In this document: one piece after another, positions 25,791-37,468 of the stretch | Layout of the letters: every line of letters starts with the position of its first letter | Numbering within the stretch: position 1 is the stretch's first letter | Assembly (NCBI GenBank): GCA_030141605.1 | Contig: JAQGDQ010000004.1 | Span: 682,001-746,000 of the forward strand | Source of the DNA: Tubiluchus corallicola | Lineage: Eukaryota; Priapulida; Priapulimorpha; Priapulimorphida; Tubiluchidae | Direction of reading: 5' to 3' | DNA: 64,000 nt | Translations under genes and position numbers: made by a program | Notes under the pieces: generated by a model | Told to the model about the DNA's origin: nothing | Databases searched by the model: none | What the model saw: only the letters and a program-made list of their open reading frames with translations

Positions 25791-25794
25791 GGCA

Positions 25795-27660
25795 AATAAG
25801 CTTCTTCTTCTTCTGTTGCTCTAAGCATCTATTGCAGACATAGAACCTCTATCCTTTATTAGAGCACCCACTGTTTTCTGTCTGCAGCTAAAAGTTTCAA
25901 CTTCTGCGTGTGATGCTATTGTTAGGTTTGTCATAGCTGTTGTAAATCTTTATTAATTCTTGATAACCAAGTTGTTTTTGGTTTGCATGGAGGTCGTTTA
26001 GCAGGTTTGAGTGCCTCTTTTTATGTTAATCTTACTGGCGTTGTTTATGGCAATCTCATTAAATGTTCTACCCATCTTAGCCTTCTGATTCTGATTTTAG
26101 TGGTCCAATGTTCTTCTTTGGTTCTGTTATACAGTTGGTCATTTGAAATGATATATAGCCATTTTATTTTTAAGATTTTTTTTAGCGAAACACATCTATT
26201 TCTGTTTTATGCGTTGTAGTCAAGCCCCACATTTCACTGTTTTTTCATGAAGATACTTTCCTATTTTTGATTTGATCTTCTCTGCTAAGGCGTGACCACA
26301 TGTATTTGCAACGTTTCCAGGAATGGTCTCCATCCAGTGATGTGTTACATTCTTCAGTTTTCGTGTTGTTAGCTTTGAGATTTATTTTTTCTAGTAATTT
26401 TGAGTACTTTTTTAACAGTATCTGTGTAGAATTTTGAAATGCTAATCCACCCAATGTCGTCGGCATATTCTTGGTCTATTAGCAATAGCTTGTAGGAATC
26501 TGGTAAAGTAAGATAAGATAAAAAATATCTATTCAGGATAACTTGATTGAACATGATCAGCGTGATCAACCATATGGAACGGGAGATTTTTTAAGGAATT
26601 TGCATCGTAATCATGATCTGTATGTGAAACATCTTCGTTTTGGCTAGGCACAACGTAAAAAGCACTGAAACAGTCTCCGACGTCAGCTTTGAAAGTTCTT
26701 TCTATAGTATTGCCTACTTTCACGTGAAGCCTGACATCTTTAAGTAGGATTGTTATCATGTGTAATTCATCTGGATGTAAAACTGATTTTAAATCATGAA
26801 ATAGTATTCCTTTGTCAACAGTATTAAACGCTATATCAAGTGTAATAGAGTACTTGAAGTTATAACTTTTTCGGCAAAATTTTTTGCAGACGTGATTAAT
26901 TCTGCAGTGTTCCTTCATTCTCTAAATGCAGTTTGGGTAATCATTATAGTAATGTTCAGTCTACGGTGTATGCGTCTGATCATACAAATAACCAAAATTT
27001 TCCTCGCTAGACAGGAGAATTATTGGCCTTTAAGTTTTCTTCTTGGTTTTGAAATTGGTGCTAGAACTCCCTCCTTAAATTCTTTTGGATCCGTTTTTGC
27101 AACATCATTTAACAAGTTAGCAATTCCTGTGCTTACTAACCTAGGTCCATATTTTAATTGTTCAGCTACCAAATTATCAATTCCTGTACTTTTGCCATTC
27201 TTTAGAGATTTTATTGCACAGTATATTTCTTCTTCGTTAGAAGGTGGTTCCATACCTACAGGCTTCCAGATCAGGCAAAGTTTTCGAGTCAGCAATATTG
27301 AATGATTTTTCAAAGAACTTAGCAATTAATTCTGTTACTTCTGTTTCGTCAGCTGTATTGTAAGTCTATTGATAGTTTCTACTGTTATTTTTTCTTCGGT
27401 TTATTTCTGTTAATGTTCCTAACAGCTTTAAACATCCTAATCCAGTCTTTTTTACTTTTCTGTATATCCGCAAAGCTTTTCAGCAATCTTTCTTCTTCAA
27501 TTTGCTTAATAGTTTTCTTTAGTTCTCGCATCTTTTTATTCTTTTTTATTTGTAATATTCTCTAATATTGATGTCTGCGTTCGCGTTATAATTTAACTGA
27601 TTTGCTCAGAGGATAACCGCTGAACTCGTGGGTTATTGACTACTTTCTTTAATTTGTGAG
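25795..27660 (-). mobile_element. Decayed LINE: non-LTR reverse transcriptase fragment
   Basis: Read on the minus strand this is the reverse transcriptase part of a non-LTR retrotransposon, broken by frameshifts and stops. In order: a helical segment at 27560-27400 (REL-KTIKQIEEERLLKSF); the RT finger at 27230-27100 (IKSLKNGKSTGIDNLVAEQL); VLAPISKP at about 27060; the first catalytic block at about 26840 (TLDIAFNTVDKGILFHDL) and a DELHMITILLKDVRLHVKVG block; the YADD box (EYADDIGWIS) at about 26470; NTKTEECNTSLDGDHSWKRC-Y at about 26330; and a C-terminal RRLRWVEHLMRLP, RPPCKPKTTWLSRI at 26080-25960. It ends in a short (GAA)n tail at 25801-25814. The thumb region between 26245 and 26160 is deleted. 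It is 5' truncated. Confidence 0.88.
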
Positions 27661-28004
27661 TCTTAACCTATATGTCCTATATATTATTAATAAATGCTGG
27701 GTAAATAAGGAATATACTGCTAAATTATATTTCAAGTAGCAACATTTATAAAACCAACTTGAAAAGATGGCAATTGATTCAGTAACGCTTTTATTATTCT
27801 GTATATTTTTGGGAGGCAATTTTAGGTGTGCCTATTTAAAATTTCCCTGTATTTTTAAAAGTTCTAATATTTATTCTTAGCTTGTATAAAAGTGCTAAAA
27901 ACGTTACAATGAGAATAGTGATGAAGTCACAGAATAAATGAATAATCATTTTACAAATGATAAGTTAACTTAAAGTTAGTCGAGAACGTGCATTAAAATT
28001 TGTT

Positions 28005-28245
28005 AAAGGAAAACCGGACCCAGTGTTAAACCGCACCTCAAAATGACATAGCGTGAAAGGGAAAATTGATGAATTTTTTTTCATTAGTGACTTACGTGAA
28101 AGAATTATCACACCGGAAGTTTATTTTCGTGTTCCCGTCATTAGTTTTTCGCCATTTGCTATTTACCCAGCGCCTGTACAACGCGGAAGCGTGTTGCACA
28201 AAAACACAGAAAAACAGGCGCTGTACCTCTCAGTTCAATTCTGAT
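28005..28245 (+). repeat. Dispersed repeat, copy B
   Basis: Diverged relative of 9285-9560 in the same orientation (shared GACTTACGTGAAAGAATTAT, TTTTTCGCCATTTGCTATT, GTTGCACAAAAA and TGTACCTCTCAGTTCAA). It lies directly between two LINE fragments, so it may be a worn part of a retroelement. Confidence 0.6.
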
Positions 28246-28389
28246 GTTGCACGCACTTGTGGTGAAATGGCGTGCTGGCACAGTCGCAATGACGCGAGGA
28301 CAGAACAATATCACATTTAGCGTGGAGGTGGTAATTTGTAGAGAAAATGCAAATGTCTTGGTAGCTTGTTGAACACCGACGCTGACATA

Positions 28390-28620
28390 CAACGTAGGAA
28401 AATTCTGGCTTATTCAGATCTGACAAAGGTTTTCAAAAACAACAGATTCTCTCTAGAAACCAATGTCCGGATCTTATCTAGCTTATTTGACCGGTATTTT
28501 TATACAATACTGAACTATGGCTGAAGAACAACAAAAGGAAATAGATGCTTTTCAAAGGTGTATCTGCAGAAAGTTGTTAAGTACCAAATGGCCTGACGGA
28601 ATATCCAATGATATCAGTAT
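28390..28620 (+). mobile_element. LINE C-terminal fragment
   Basis: Two consecutive frames give NNRFSLETNVRILSSLFDRY and, after a stop and shift, EEQQKEIDAFQRCICRKLL followed by KWPDGISN. This layout (TK-RI-SSL---FLYNCE-W, EIDAFQRR-LR, KWP--ISN) is the region after the RT palm in many invertebrate LINEs. It corresponds to the part deleted from the minus-strand LINE at 25.8-27.7 kb, so it may be a piece of the same family inserted in the opposite direction. Confidence 0.7.
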
Positions 28621-30340
28621 GATATGGTGAAAAAAGCAAGCAAATACAAGTTGATTATAGTCATTATAAAAAAAGCTAGAAACAAATTCAATAATAGAAA
28701 TTCTAATCTGAAAAATTTATATTATCAAAACAAATATGCTAATGCTAATACTACGAAAGAAAAATGGAGAGTCATTAATAACGTCGTTAATAAAAATAAA
28801 GATATGAATAATAATGAAAATTACTTCAACAAAAAAGAGGGCAAATATTGTTAACACTATGTTTCTGAATTTTGGGGAATTTAAACAAAATACATCTTTA
28901 TTAAATAAAAATCATAATTCCCTAAATAATTGCTTCAAACAAGATGAAGCAAATCGAAGTTTCGCATTTTCCACAATTGATTTAATAAATATAATAAGAA
29001 ATCTAAAGTCGTCCAAAAGTTTCCGGTCATCTATTATGAAAGCCTTTTAAAAAATATTAGGAAAGGCAATGTATCATCAAATTTAGACCTACAGTTATCT
29101 AGAAAAAATAATATTCTAAATAAACAACAGTTTAGTTACAGGAAAAGCACAACACTATAGATGCTGTTACATTTGCTTCAGAAAACTGGTGTTAATTTCT
29201 TGACAATTATGAATACGTATCAGCAGCTTTCTTGGATCTTAGCAAGGCCTGTGATAGCATCCCACATTCAGTGTTTAAAAAAGCTAGAATGCGTAGAATT
29301 TGATCAATTTTCAATTAATGTCATACGCGATTATTTAAGGAATAGACTTCAAAGAGTAAAATTATCCCAACAAATATACTCAGAGTAGGCAACTGTTAAA
29401 AAGGGAGTACCCAAACGCACAATACTAGGCTTCTTGATATTTAACATATGTCTGCAATATACAAGCAACAGTAAAAAATGGTAAAATTATTTCATATACT
29501 ACATGATGCCTCCACCTGTACATATAGTCCCGATCCATACATTTCTGTAAATAAACTAAAGAGCAGTGCGGAATAGCTTAAAACTACATGTTTGATCAAC
29601 ACCAGTTGCAAATGCATCGAACGAAAACAATATTCATAATGCTTACGCCAAAAGAAAGACCAGATCAAAACAAAAGTATTAACGTTGATGTGATAACACT
29701 AAATATAAATAACTGGATAATTCAACAATGTAAAACACCAGATTTTTAAGAGTTGAAACTGAAAACAAACTAAATTTGGATAAGCCCGTTACTACCATAA
29801 TACAAAACATGGCTCAAAGCATTTCATTCTCAAAACAAGTAAAGCTAACTACAAAAGTACTTAATTATAACACTGTTGTTTTACCGCATTAATTTACACG
29901 TGCATGTTTTTTCAAAATGTTTCACAAACTTCTATGGACAAACTTAATTCAATGCAGAACTGCGCATTAAAATAACCTTCGGAAACTCTGTTCATTTTTC
30001 CCGGCGATTTTCTGCTACTGATGCAAGGTGTAAATTAGAAATCCTTACATTAGCATCAATAATATAGTATCATACTTTACTCTTCACTTATAAATAGATA
30101 AATGGGACACGAGCGGTGCCTTTGAGAGAAATAAGCTACCGTTCCTCAAATACATAACACTTAACCCTCGAACATATAAACTATAAATGCATACATATTA
30201 ACAGTAAATATGACCACAAACCTATAGGTAAATCAATAACTAACATGTGGAATGACCTATCCGTTGAAACAAAAAAACAACTAATATTTCTACTTTTATA
30301 ACTTTATAGAAAAAAAAGTTACATAGAATTATAATGGAGG
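28621..30340 (+). mobile_element. Decayed LINE of a second family (CR1/Jockey-like RT)
   Basis: Frameshifted reverse transcriptase on the + strand. In order: NLYYQNKYANANTTKEKWRVINN (28700-28790), the endonuclease-RT linker; FFN-type block SFAFSTIDLINIIRNLKSSK (28970-29015); NNILNKQQFSYRKSTT then DAVTFASENW (29107-29190); catalytic block AAFLDLSKACDSIPHSVFKK (29222-29285); DYLRNRLQRVKLSQQ (29330-29380); GVPKRTILGFLIFNI (29405-29450), the GVPQGSILGPLLF box; an eroded YADD region near 29490; then C-terminal pieces to GKSITNMWNDLSVETKK (30220-30275). The order and boxes are those of non-LTR elements with LDLSKAFD palms. There are many stops, so it is inactive. Confidence 0.85.
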
Positions 30341-30391
30341 GATCCATGGAATTATATAAAATGGTTTCATAAGTTTCTGGTACAATATTTC

Positions 30392-32084
30392 GTTTCTTGA
30401 GACAAACACTGGAGGGATGTGCAATTTCAGCAATGTGCGTGCAAGATCCATGTAACGAAAAGTACTGATGCATATACCATTCACCGTGGGACCATCAACA
30501 TTAATAATGTACGAGTACTCCGCGTAGTGACTAATAAAGGTTACGTATCAAGTAGCCTAAAACATGAAAGTTTATTGAAATGAACGACTGGCTTCATCGC
30601 CTTGTCCCTATGGGCTGTATTTAGGGTATACTATGTTAACGAGGCAGGTGCTCATAGCTCAGTTATCTATTTCTACAATAATGTCAGAAAGTTCAACAGA
30701 TGCCTGGACAAGTGGCTTTGCAGGCAGCGGATTACATTAAGCCACTTCGACCTTTAGAAAATGCACTTTCGTCTTCCTGTAGAGAGTCCGCCCGGTACGC
30801 TCTTCGGATATCTTCTAAGCTTAACATTCCAAATGCTCGAGTTAGATAAAAAATATTCCGATGAAAACAATGGTTTTATATCAGTAGATTGACACTAACT
30901 CTGTAAAATAAACTCATTGCAAAAGAATATACTCTTTTGGACATATAATCATGCATGTGGACACTCTTGTCTCGAAAATTTTAGCACTGGTTGCAATCAC
31001 TATTAGTGTTTCAAATGATCAATTTATTTAAATTTAAATATTAAAACATCAGTTGTATTTTCTGGCTAATTTAAGCTACCAAATGTCAGACTAAAAATTT
31101 TGGCTGCCAAGTTCTTGACAATGTACAATTTTGCGTAAGATATCTCAGACATGTATTTTGCTTCATACATGTTGATTAGTATAGTTAGTTGCCTTTCATA
31201 AAGCCTACTGTTGATTTTCCGTATTTCACTTTGTTGAAATGTTTCTTGAGACAAACACTGGAGGGATGTGCAATTTCAGCAATGTGCGTGCAAGATCCAT
31301 GTAACGAAAAGTACTGATGCATATACCATTCACCGTGGGACCATCAACATTAATAATGTACGAGTACTCCGCGTAGTGACTAATAAAGGTTACGTATCAA
31401 GTAGCCTAAAACATGAAAGTTTATTGAAATGAACGACTGGCTTCATCGCCTTGTCCCTATGGGCTGTATTTAGGGTATACTATGTTAACGAGGCAGGTGC
31501 TCATAGCTCAGTTATCTATTTCTACAATAATGTCAGAAAGTTCAACAGATGCCTGGACAAGTGGCTTTGCAGGCAGCGGATTACATTAAGCCACTTCGAC
31601 CTTTAGAAAATGCACTTTCGTCTTCCTGTAGAGAGTCCGCCCGGTACGCTCTTCGGATATCTTCTAAGCTTAACATTCCAAATGCTCGAGTTAGATAAAA
31701 AATATTCCGATGAAAACAATGGTTTTATATCAGTAGATTGACACTAACTCTGTAAAATAAACTCATTGCAAAAGAATATACTCTTTTGGACATATAATCA
31801 TGCATGTGGACACTCTTGTCTCGAAAATTTTAGCACTGGTTGCAATCACTATTAGTGTTTCAAATGATCAATTTATTTAAATTTAAATATTAAAACATCA
31901 GTTGTATTTTCTGGCTAATTTAAGCTACCAAATGTCAGACTAAAAATTTTGGCTGCCAAGTTCTTAACAATGTACAATTTTGCGTAAGATATCTCAGACA
32001 TGTATTTTGCTTCATACATGTTGATTAGTATAGTTAGTTGCCTTTCATAAAGCCTACTGTTGATTTTCCGTATTTCACTTTGTT
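30392..32084. repeat. Direct duplication, two units of 844 bp
   Basis: 30392-31235 and 31241-32084 are the same sequence at an offset of 849, separated by five bases (GAAAT). The only difference I found is G at 31117 against A at 31966. The unit has no recognisable gene. Copy 1 starts right after the 3' end of the decayed LINE. Near-identity next to old, eroded elements implies a very recent event or a false duplication in the assembly. Confidence 0.93.
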
Positions 32085-32114
32085 ACAGAACAATAACCAA
32101 TGAAGATACGAGCT

Positions 32115-32435
32115 CAGCTTGACACCATAAAATGCTCCCATTTGACTCATAAGCATGAGGTCAGGAAAATGATGTAGTTTTGATGTCATATTGATGTCAT
32201 AGAATACTCAGAGATAACGGTCATAAGTATCAGCATATAATGATGTCATACTGGGCTCATAAGCATGAGGTCATATGGCAGTCACATTCATGATGTCAGA
32301 CTGAGCTCATAATCTGCTTACGTATATGACCTCATAGAAACATCATAGTCATGAGGTCGTAATAAGATCATAAATGTGAGCTAATAAAATGGTCATAATT
32401 ATGATGTCAGACTGAACTCATCATATTCTCATGTG
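32115..32435. repeat. Array of TGATGTCATA / GAGCTCATAA / ATGAGGTCAT motifs
   Basis: About 10 imperfect copies of a mixed motif in which TGATGTCATA, CTGAGCTCATAA and CATGAGGTCATA alternate in both orientations. The half-palindromes TGA-GTCA and GAGCTC are built in. The same motif family reappears at 33430-33590 and 33767-33811. Confidence 0.7.
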
Positions 32436-32828
32436 CAATGGGGGAAAACATTACATTCGGGGCAATACAAACTGAAAGTAATGTGATATGTGAGCGCCTT
32501 CAAACTGCTCATATTCGACAAAATAAACCCGAACTAGACCTTACCAACTTGCTTTCCCTTTTTAAAGCTAACCCAAAATCAATGTGTGAAGTGATATACA
32601 ATTGGTTGATAACTTTTAAACGGTTGTGGTAAAATATCTTCTTTGTAACGTGCTCTAATGTTCGCTATAATATGTACTAATTTTTGTTATTTTTGTATAT
32701 ATATGTTTTTCTATGACGTATAGCATTTCAGCTAAGATGAATATTTTGAACCGATTTTGTAATTTCATGTGTATCTCTGTAATTTATCATCATTAAACTA
32801 CGTATATCTCATACATATATCTACATAC

Positions 32829-32832
<4 letters not shown>

Positions 32833-32905
<73 letters not shown>

Positions 32906-32925
32906 CTATATCTATATATATATAT
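32833..32925. repeat. Compound (CT)n(ATCT)n(TA)n microsatellite
   Basis: About 27 CT units to 32887, five ATCT units to 32908, then TA-rich sequence to 32925. Confidence 0.95.
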
Positions 32926-33287
32926 TCTTAAATGTTTTCTCAATCTACATTTCTGACTATTATCTAACAAAATTGTGGCTGATTATAATCAGCAAATATT
33001 TAGGTGTGAATTGGCAACCTGAAGCGACGACTTGATTTTTTTCCACAAAAACTGTGTGCTATGATATGGTATCGCAAAAAAAACGAAAAAATTGTTCGAC
33101 ACGTTGTAACATATTGCAGCCGAATATTTGTTACAAATTGGTTTGATAAAAATGGTAGAAGTACCATCCACGATATATATTGTAGGTGCTTTACGCAATC
33201 TATTTACAACTATAAATTAATTATTATAACTTGTAGTTAATGTACGTTTGTGGATTTAATTTTTTGACAAATAACGGCGATGATCAC

Positions 33288-33320
33288 GATGGTATGATGA
33301 TGATGATGATGATGATGACT
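33288..33320. repeat. (ATG)n microsatellite
   Basis: Eight or nine ATG/GAT units, with looser GAT/GAC units to about 33370. Confidence 0.85.
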
Positions 33321-33591
33321 GTGCCGATGATACTGATGTTGTCATTGATGACTATGATAACTATGATTTTTTTACCTATTTTTTGTTTTACAATTTTAAT
33401 ATTTTAATTTTATGCTTACTAAATTTCAAAGGAAACGACACCTCACGGTGACCTCGTAATTGTGATGTTTCTATGAGGTCATACACATGAGTAGATTGTG
33501 AGCTCAGTCGTACATCACAGTTATGACTTTTATTAGCTCACATTTATGAGCTCAGTATGACCTCTGACTAAGATGGTTCTATGAGGTCGTA

Positions 33592-33707
<116 letters not shown>

Positions 33708-34139
33708 GCATTTATAGTTGTAAATAGATTGCCTAAAGCATATACAATATATATCATGGATAATATAGTCAGATGTCATACTGAGCTCATAAACGTGAGC
33801 TAATAAAAGTCATACAAAGTGTCCAACAATTTTTTTGTTTGACAAGATTTTTTTGGCGATACCATATAATACCACACAATGTAGAAAAAATGAAGTCGTC
33901 GATTCAGGTTGTCAATTCACACCTAAATATTTGCTGATTATAATCAGCCACAAATTTTGTTAGATGGTAGTCGGAGAAAAATTAGAAGGTGGAGAAAGCT
34001 AAACACTTTTAAGCATCTTAAACAAGTGTTACTTTGGAACGGTATATTTACGATACTGCTTACAGCAGAATTATCTTGATTTACCCATGGTTTTTATTAT
34101 TTTTATTTTATTATTATTTACGCCTTTTTGTTTTGCTCA

Positions 34140-34960
34140 AAAACTCACACACGCACAGGGCTAGGTTCACGGCACTCAGAGGGCATAACCCTCGGGCAGG
34201 GGTACTTACGTTCCCACGTGACCCGTCACCCTCAGGTTAAAGATACCCTTCATAGACCGGGCAGGATATCTTGTTTTTTTTTCGTTTGGCTGGATCTCCT
34301 CCTACAGGTTTTGAGCTAGGGCGAAAATTTCTGTATGCTGCTAGGTGGTGTCGAGTTGTTGCGCAAGCCTGAATATAAGCGATTTGCGTACGGAAAAATT
34401 TTCGGTAGGGGGCAAAAACTAAAATTGAGGGGGTCGGGGACACAAATGCTTCCAGTTTCAAGTAACAGTGTCGTGTAATATATCAAATGAAAGGTCTCGT
34501 TGAGAAGAATTGAATGGTATAAGTTTCGCTGACTTTGACCTTTGATTCCGCTAGCGAACAAAAACCGAAATCGTGGGTTGGGACATCAATGCTTGCGGTG
34601 TCAAGTGATAGTAGTTTGCAGTATGTCAAATGAAAGGTCTTGATGAGCAGAATGGAATGGTATGAGTTACGCCCAGAATGGTTGACTCCTGACGCGCTAG
34701 GAAGCAAAACTCAAAAACTGAGGGTCATGTAGACAATTGGTTTTAAGTGTCCAGTAGCAACAGGTTGTAGTATATCAAATGAAAGGGATGAATGGTACTA
34801 ATTGAGTGGTATAAGTCATGCCCGCATTTGTTGACCCTTTACCGCGAGCTCACAGGTAAAGTGGAAGTTCCAGTTTCAATTCTTATAATACATCAAATGA
34901 AAGGTGAGGCAAATTGAATGGTATATCTTGACTCGTATTTGGTTGAGCCTGGAGCCACTG
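34140..34960 (+). repeat. Dispersed repeat with internal 120-150 bp tandem units, copy 1
   Basis: The left part (34180-34440) has GAGCTAGGGCGAAAATTTCTGT, GCTGCTAGGTGGTGTCGAG, AAAATTTTCGG-AGGGGGCAAAAAC and GAGGGGGTC blocks, found again at 60400-60545. It is followed by four diverged units, each holding ATATCAAATGAAAGGT (about 34481, 34625, 34773 and 34891), GAATGGTATAAGT and GTTGACC-TTGA. Two such units also follow the 60-kb copy. This is an interspersed family with a variable-length tandem tail. Class unknown. Confidence 0.75.
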
Positions 34961-34969
34961 GTCACTGGT

Positions 34970-36170
34970 CAAAAAAGTGATAAGCTCTGATTTCATTGAA
35001 ACTGCGTCAGACACAACCGTACTTACGTGCAGTTAACAACATACAGTGTTGTTAATTATTTTAAAAGCAATCGTTATTTGTAAATACAAAGCAAAAGCTG
35101 TCATTTAAAGCATCTGTCAGAGAAGCAGAATCTTACCACAGTTTTTGACACAGTCAAAAAGGCCCACTAGTTAATATTGTTTTATTTGGACAATGGACAT
35201 ATTTTCATTCCAAAGTAAATCCCAATATGCCAAGTATGCGTTGCAAAAGGTGTTGTCATTGTTTTTTCTTGTTTATTAACTGCTTATACACTGGGTGCTT
35301 ACGTCAATAAATTGTTTATTATCTCACTTGGCACAGCACTTTGCATGGCTTCTGTTTTCAAGACTGCTCTGTTAGGTGCTGCGTTTAATTAACCTGAAGC
35401 TGTCAACCTGAGGCTGAGAAGCAGGTCATTATTGCTGCCTTGAGATTTTTCCGACATTAATATATTGCCCGGCATGGGTCGCATTTCATCTTGCAGAAGC
35501 GTCTTTTGACAAAGCGCGACTTAACCAGGTTTTCTTCAAACTAGTCATTACTTAATCACGATTTTAAGCTTGCTAGTTTATTCTTTATTCGCACAAGATA
35601 ATGCGAGGCTTTCCAGCTAAAAGCAATGATAAAAAGCTTGTCAATAATGAAATACAGCCTTAATTTTTTTCATTTATTGCGGTATTTTAAAGTGTATATA
35701 AACTATAGAACTACTTTACAAGATTCAATTTCAACGAAGTTATCAATCTATTTTCAGAGTTACGACGCGAGGCAAAATTCGTCGAAAAAAATTCCTTGTG
35801 GTTTTCCTCGTGAATGTGGAAAACATTTGTCAGAGTTTTTTATTTATTTTATAATTTTTTAATCGAGAACGGCGGGAGAGCTAAACTAGGGCTAGACTAG
35901 TGCTTAAATTTTGCCCCAAGTTCAAAGACTTATAGCGCTCGTTCCAGACTCAAAATAATGGTGAGATTCTGTATTGCATATTTTTGCTTGCCTGCATGTG
36001 TTTTGTTGAATTGAAACCAAGAGCAGGTGTTTAAATATGCGAATCAAGCAAGATTACATTTTGACATTTACCATGAGATAATTAAGCAGATTAGTTACGT
36101 CAGTATAACGGCAGTTTTTGGCATTCTACGTAACAATAAGAATAAGGGTAAATAAGAATAAACACTGCTT
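34970..36170. other. AT-rich DNA, no gene seen
   Basis: No motif, array or supported frame. Confidence 0.5.
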
Positions 36171-36175
36171 TTTAT

Positions 36176-37170
36176 GGCGCATTTCACACAGGCGCCTCAT
36201 GAGGAATTTTCCTCAAGAGGAATACTGCCACCAGCCAGAAACTAGTATCGTTTTCCGCTTGGTATAAGTACTGCGCGTTCCATTTTCGTGAAAATTTCTC
36301 GTGAATTCACATTAAAATTTAACTACTCAATTACTTTTTCTTGTTTAGTGAACAAAAATGATCATATTCAGCATAAAGTTGTAAATCTCTAATCTCTCTT
36401 TTATCATACATACAATTACAAAATTGGTTTTTGTTGCTATGGTAGTGCATTTTCAGGAAATAAAAAAAGTTCATGAAGTCATTTTGGATGGCAATCGCTC
36501 TACAAGTGGGCTTTTGTCTGACAAATTTACCCCGTCGTTATGAAAAAGCGAATCCGGAACCTAAGGTATATCTTAAATAAAAGAGAAAGAAATAATTGTT
36601 TATGATTTTCATTGAAATTATAAAGCGTGACTTGGAGAAAAGACTTATAAGAAGTTCAAGTTCGTTACTTCAGGCTTGGAGGGTCAACGTAATCTTGAAA
36701 GTTTAGAACTCGTTTTGCAATTGAGTCATGGAGCAGAAATATAATTGGTTCATACATACAGACCTACTTACCACTAGACAAATCTTGTAAATGAATAATC
36801 AGAGAGCAAATTGAAATTTTTATCCTAGATAGTACTTTTTGTGATAATAATTAAAATTGAGCACATATATCTGGGATAAGAATTTTTTCCAAATTGCGAA
36901 CTGTTATTATCCCGGTTTATTTACCGTCTCCCATTTAAGCTTATAACAGTACGTCGTCCTCGCCGTCCATGAAGACAAGCAATAGCTACAAGCCTGCTAC
37001 TCGCAAAACAGCTGGACCTGGCTGGACACGCGTAAAAAACCGTGCGGTTTCTGTGTGATATGAACTTTCTTGCATCATCGGTTTTCGCGAAATCGAAAAT
37101 TTTCCGTAAATTTCTGATGGCAATTCCGTGTGTCATTTTCCTTTCATTCCTCAGTGTGAAATGGGCCTAA
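36176..37170. mobile_element. Possible non-autonomous DNA transposon
   Basis: GGCGCATTTCACACAGG at about 36176 is close to the reverse complement of the right-hand CTCAGTGTGAAATGGGCC at about 37151-37168. Both sides carry CG-containing blocks rich in TTTTCG and GAAAA. Short imperfect inverted ends about 1 kb apart without a transposase suggest a MITE-like element. No target-site duplication was clear, and it may be coincidence. Confidence 0.3.
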
Positions 37171-37388
37171 GTGGTCTCTCAAGTTGTCTTGCTCGCTTCG
37201 TATTTACGATGTTACATGCGTCGACCATTTGTTCATGTTTCATATGAATCATAATTATAGCTTAGCAGACCTAGTGAATACGGTGCCATTTTCTACGAAA
37301 GAAATCCACCTAGTGCTGCTCATTAATTAAGGCCAAAATTACTGACAGAACCTGCGTTCTGCTTATACGAGTTCCCAGCGTTCTGTTA

Positions 37389-37468
37389 GTAGTCGTGGCT
37401 AAATGTTTAGGGCGACTGACTAGAAATCAGTTCGATCTCCAAGCACAGGTTCGAATTCCTTCGACTGT
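37389..37468 (+). pseudogene. tRNA-Ser(AGA)-like pseudogene or SINE head
   Basis: The order matches a serine tRNA: acceptor 5' strand GTAGTCG, A-box-like TGGCTAAATGTTTAGGGCG, anticodon stem ACTGA-CTAGAAA-TCAGT (perfect, anticodon AGA), a long variable region, GGTTCGAATTCC, and acceptor 3' strand CGACTGT. The A box is damaged (AAATG for GAGTG) and the T stem has an extra T and mismatches, so it is unlikely to work. The less AT-rich sequence after it, to about 37600, may be a SINE body. Confidence 0.7.

Noticed and set aside
26529-26918. 129-codon minus-strand frame as a host gene
   Set aside because: It is the palm region of a decayed LINE reverse transcriptase.
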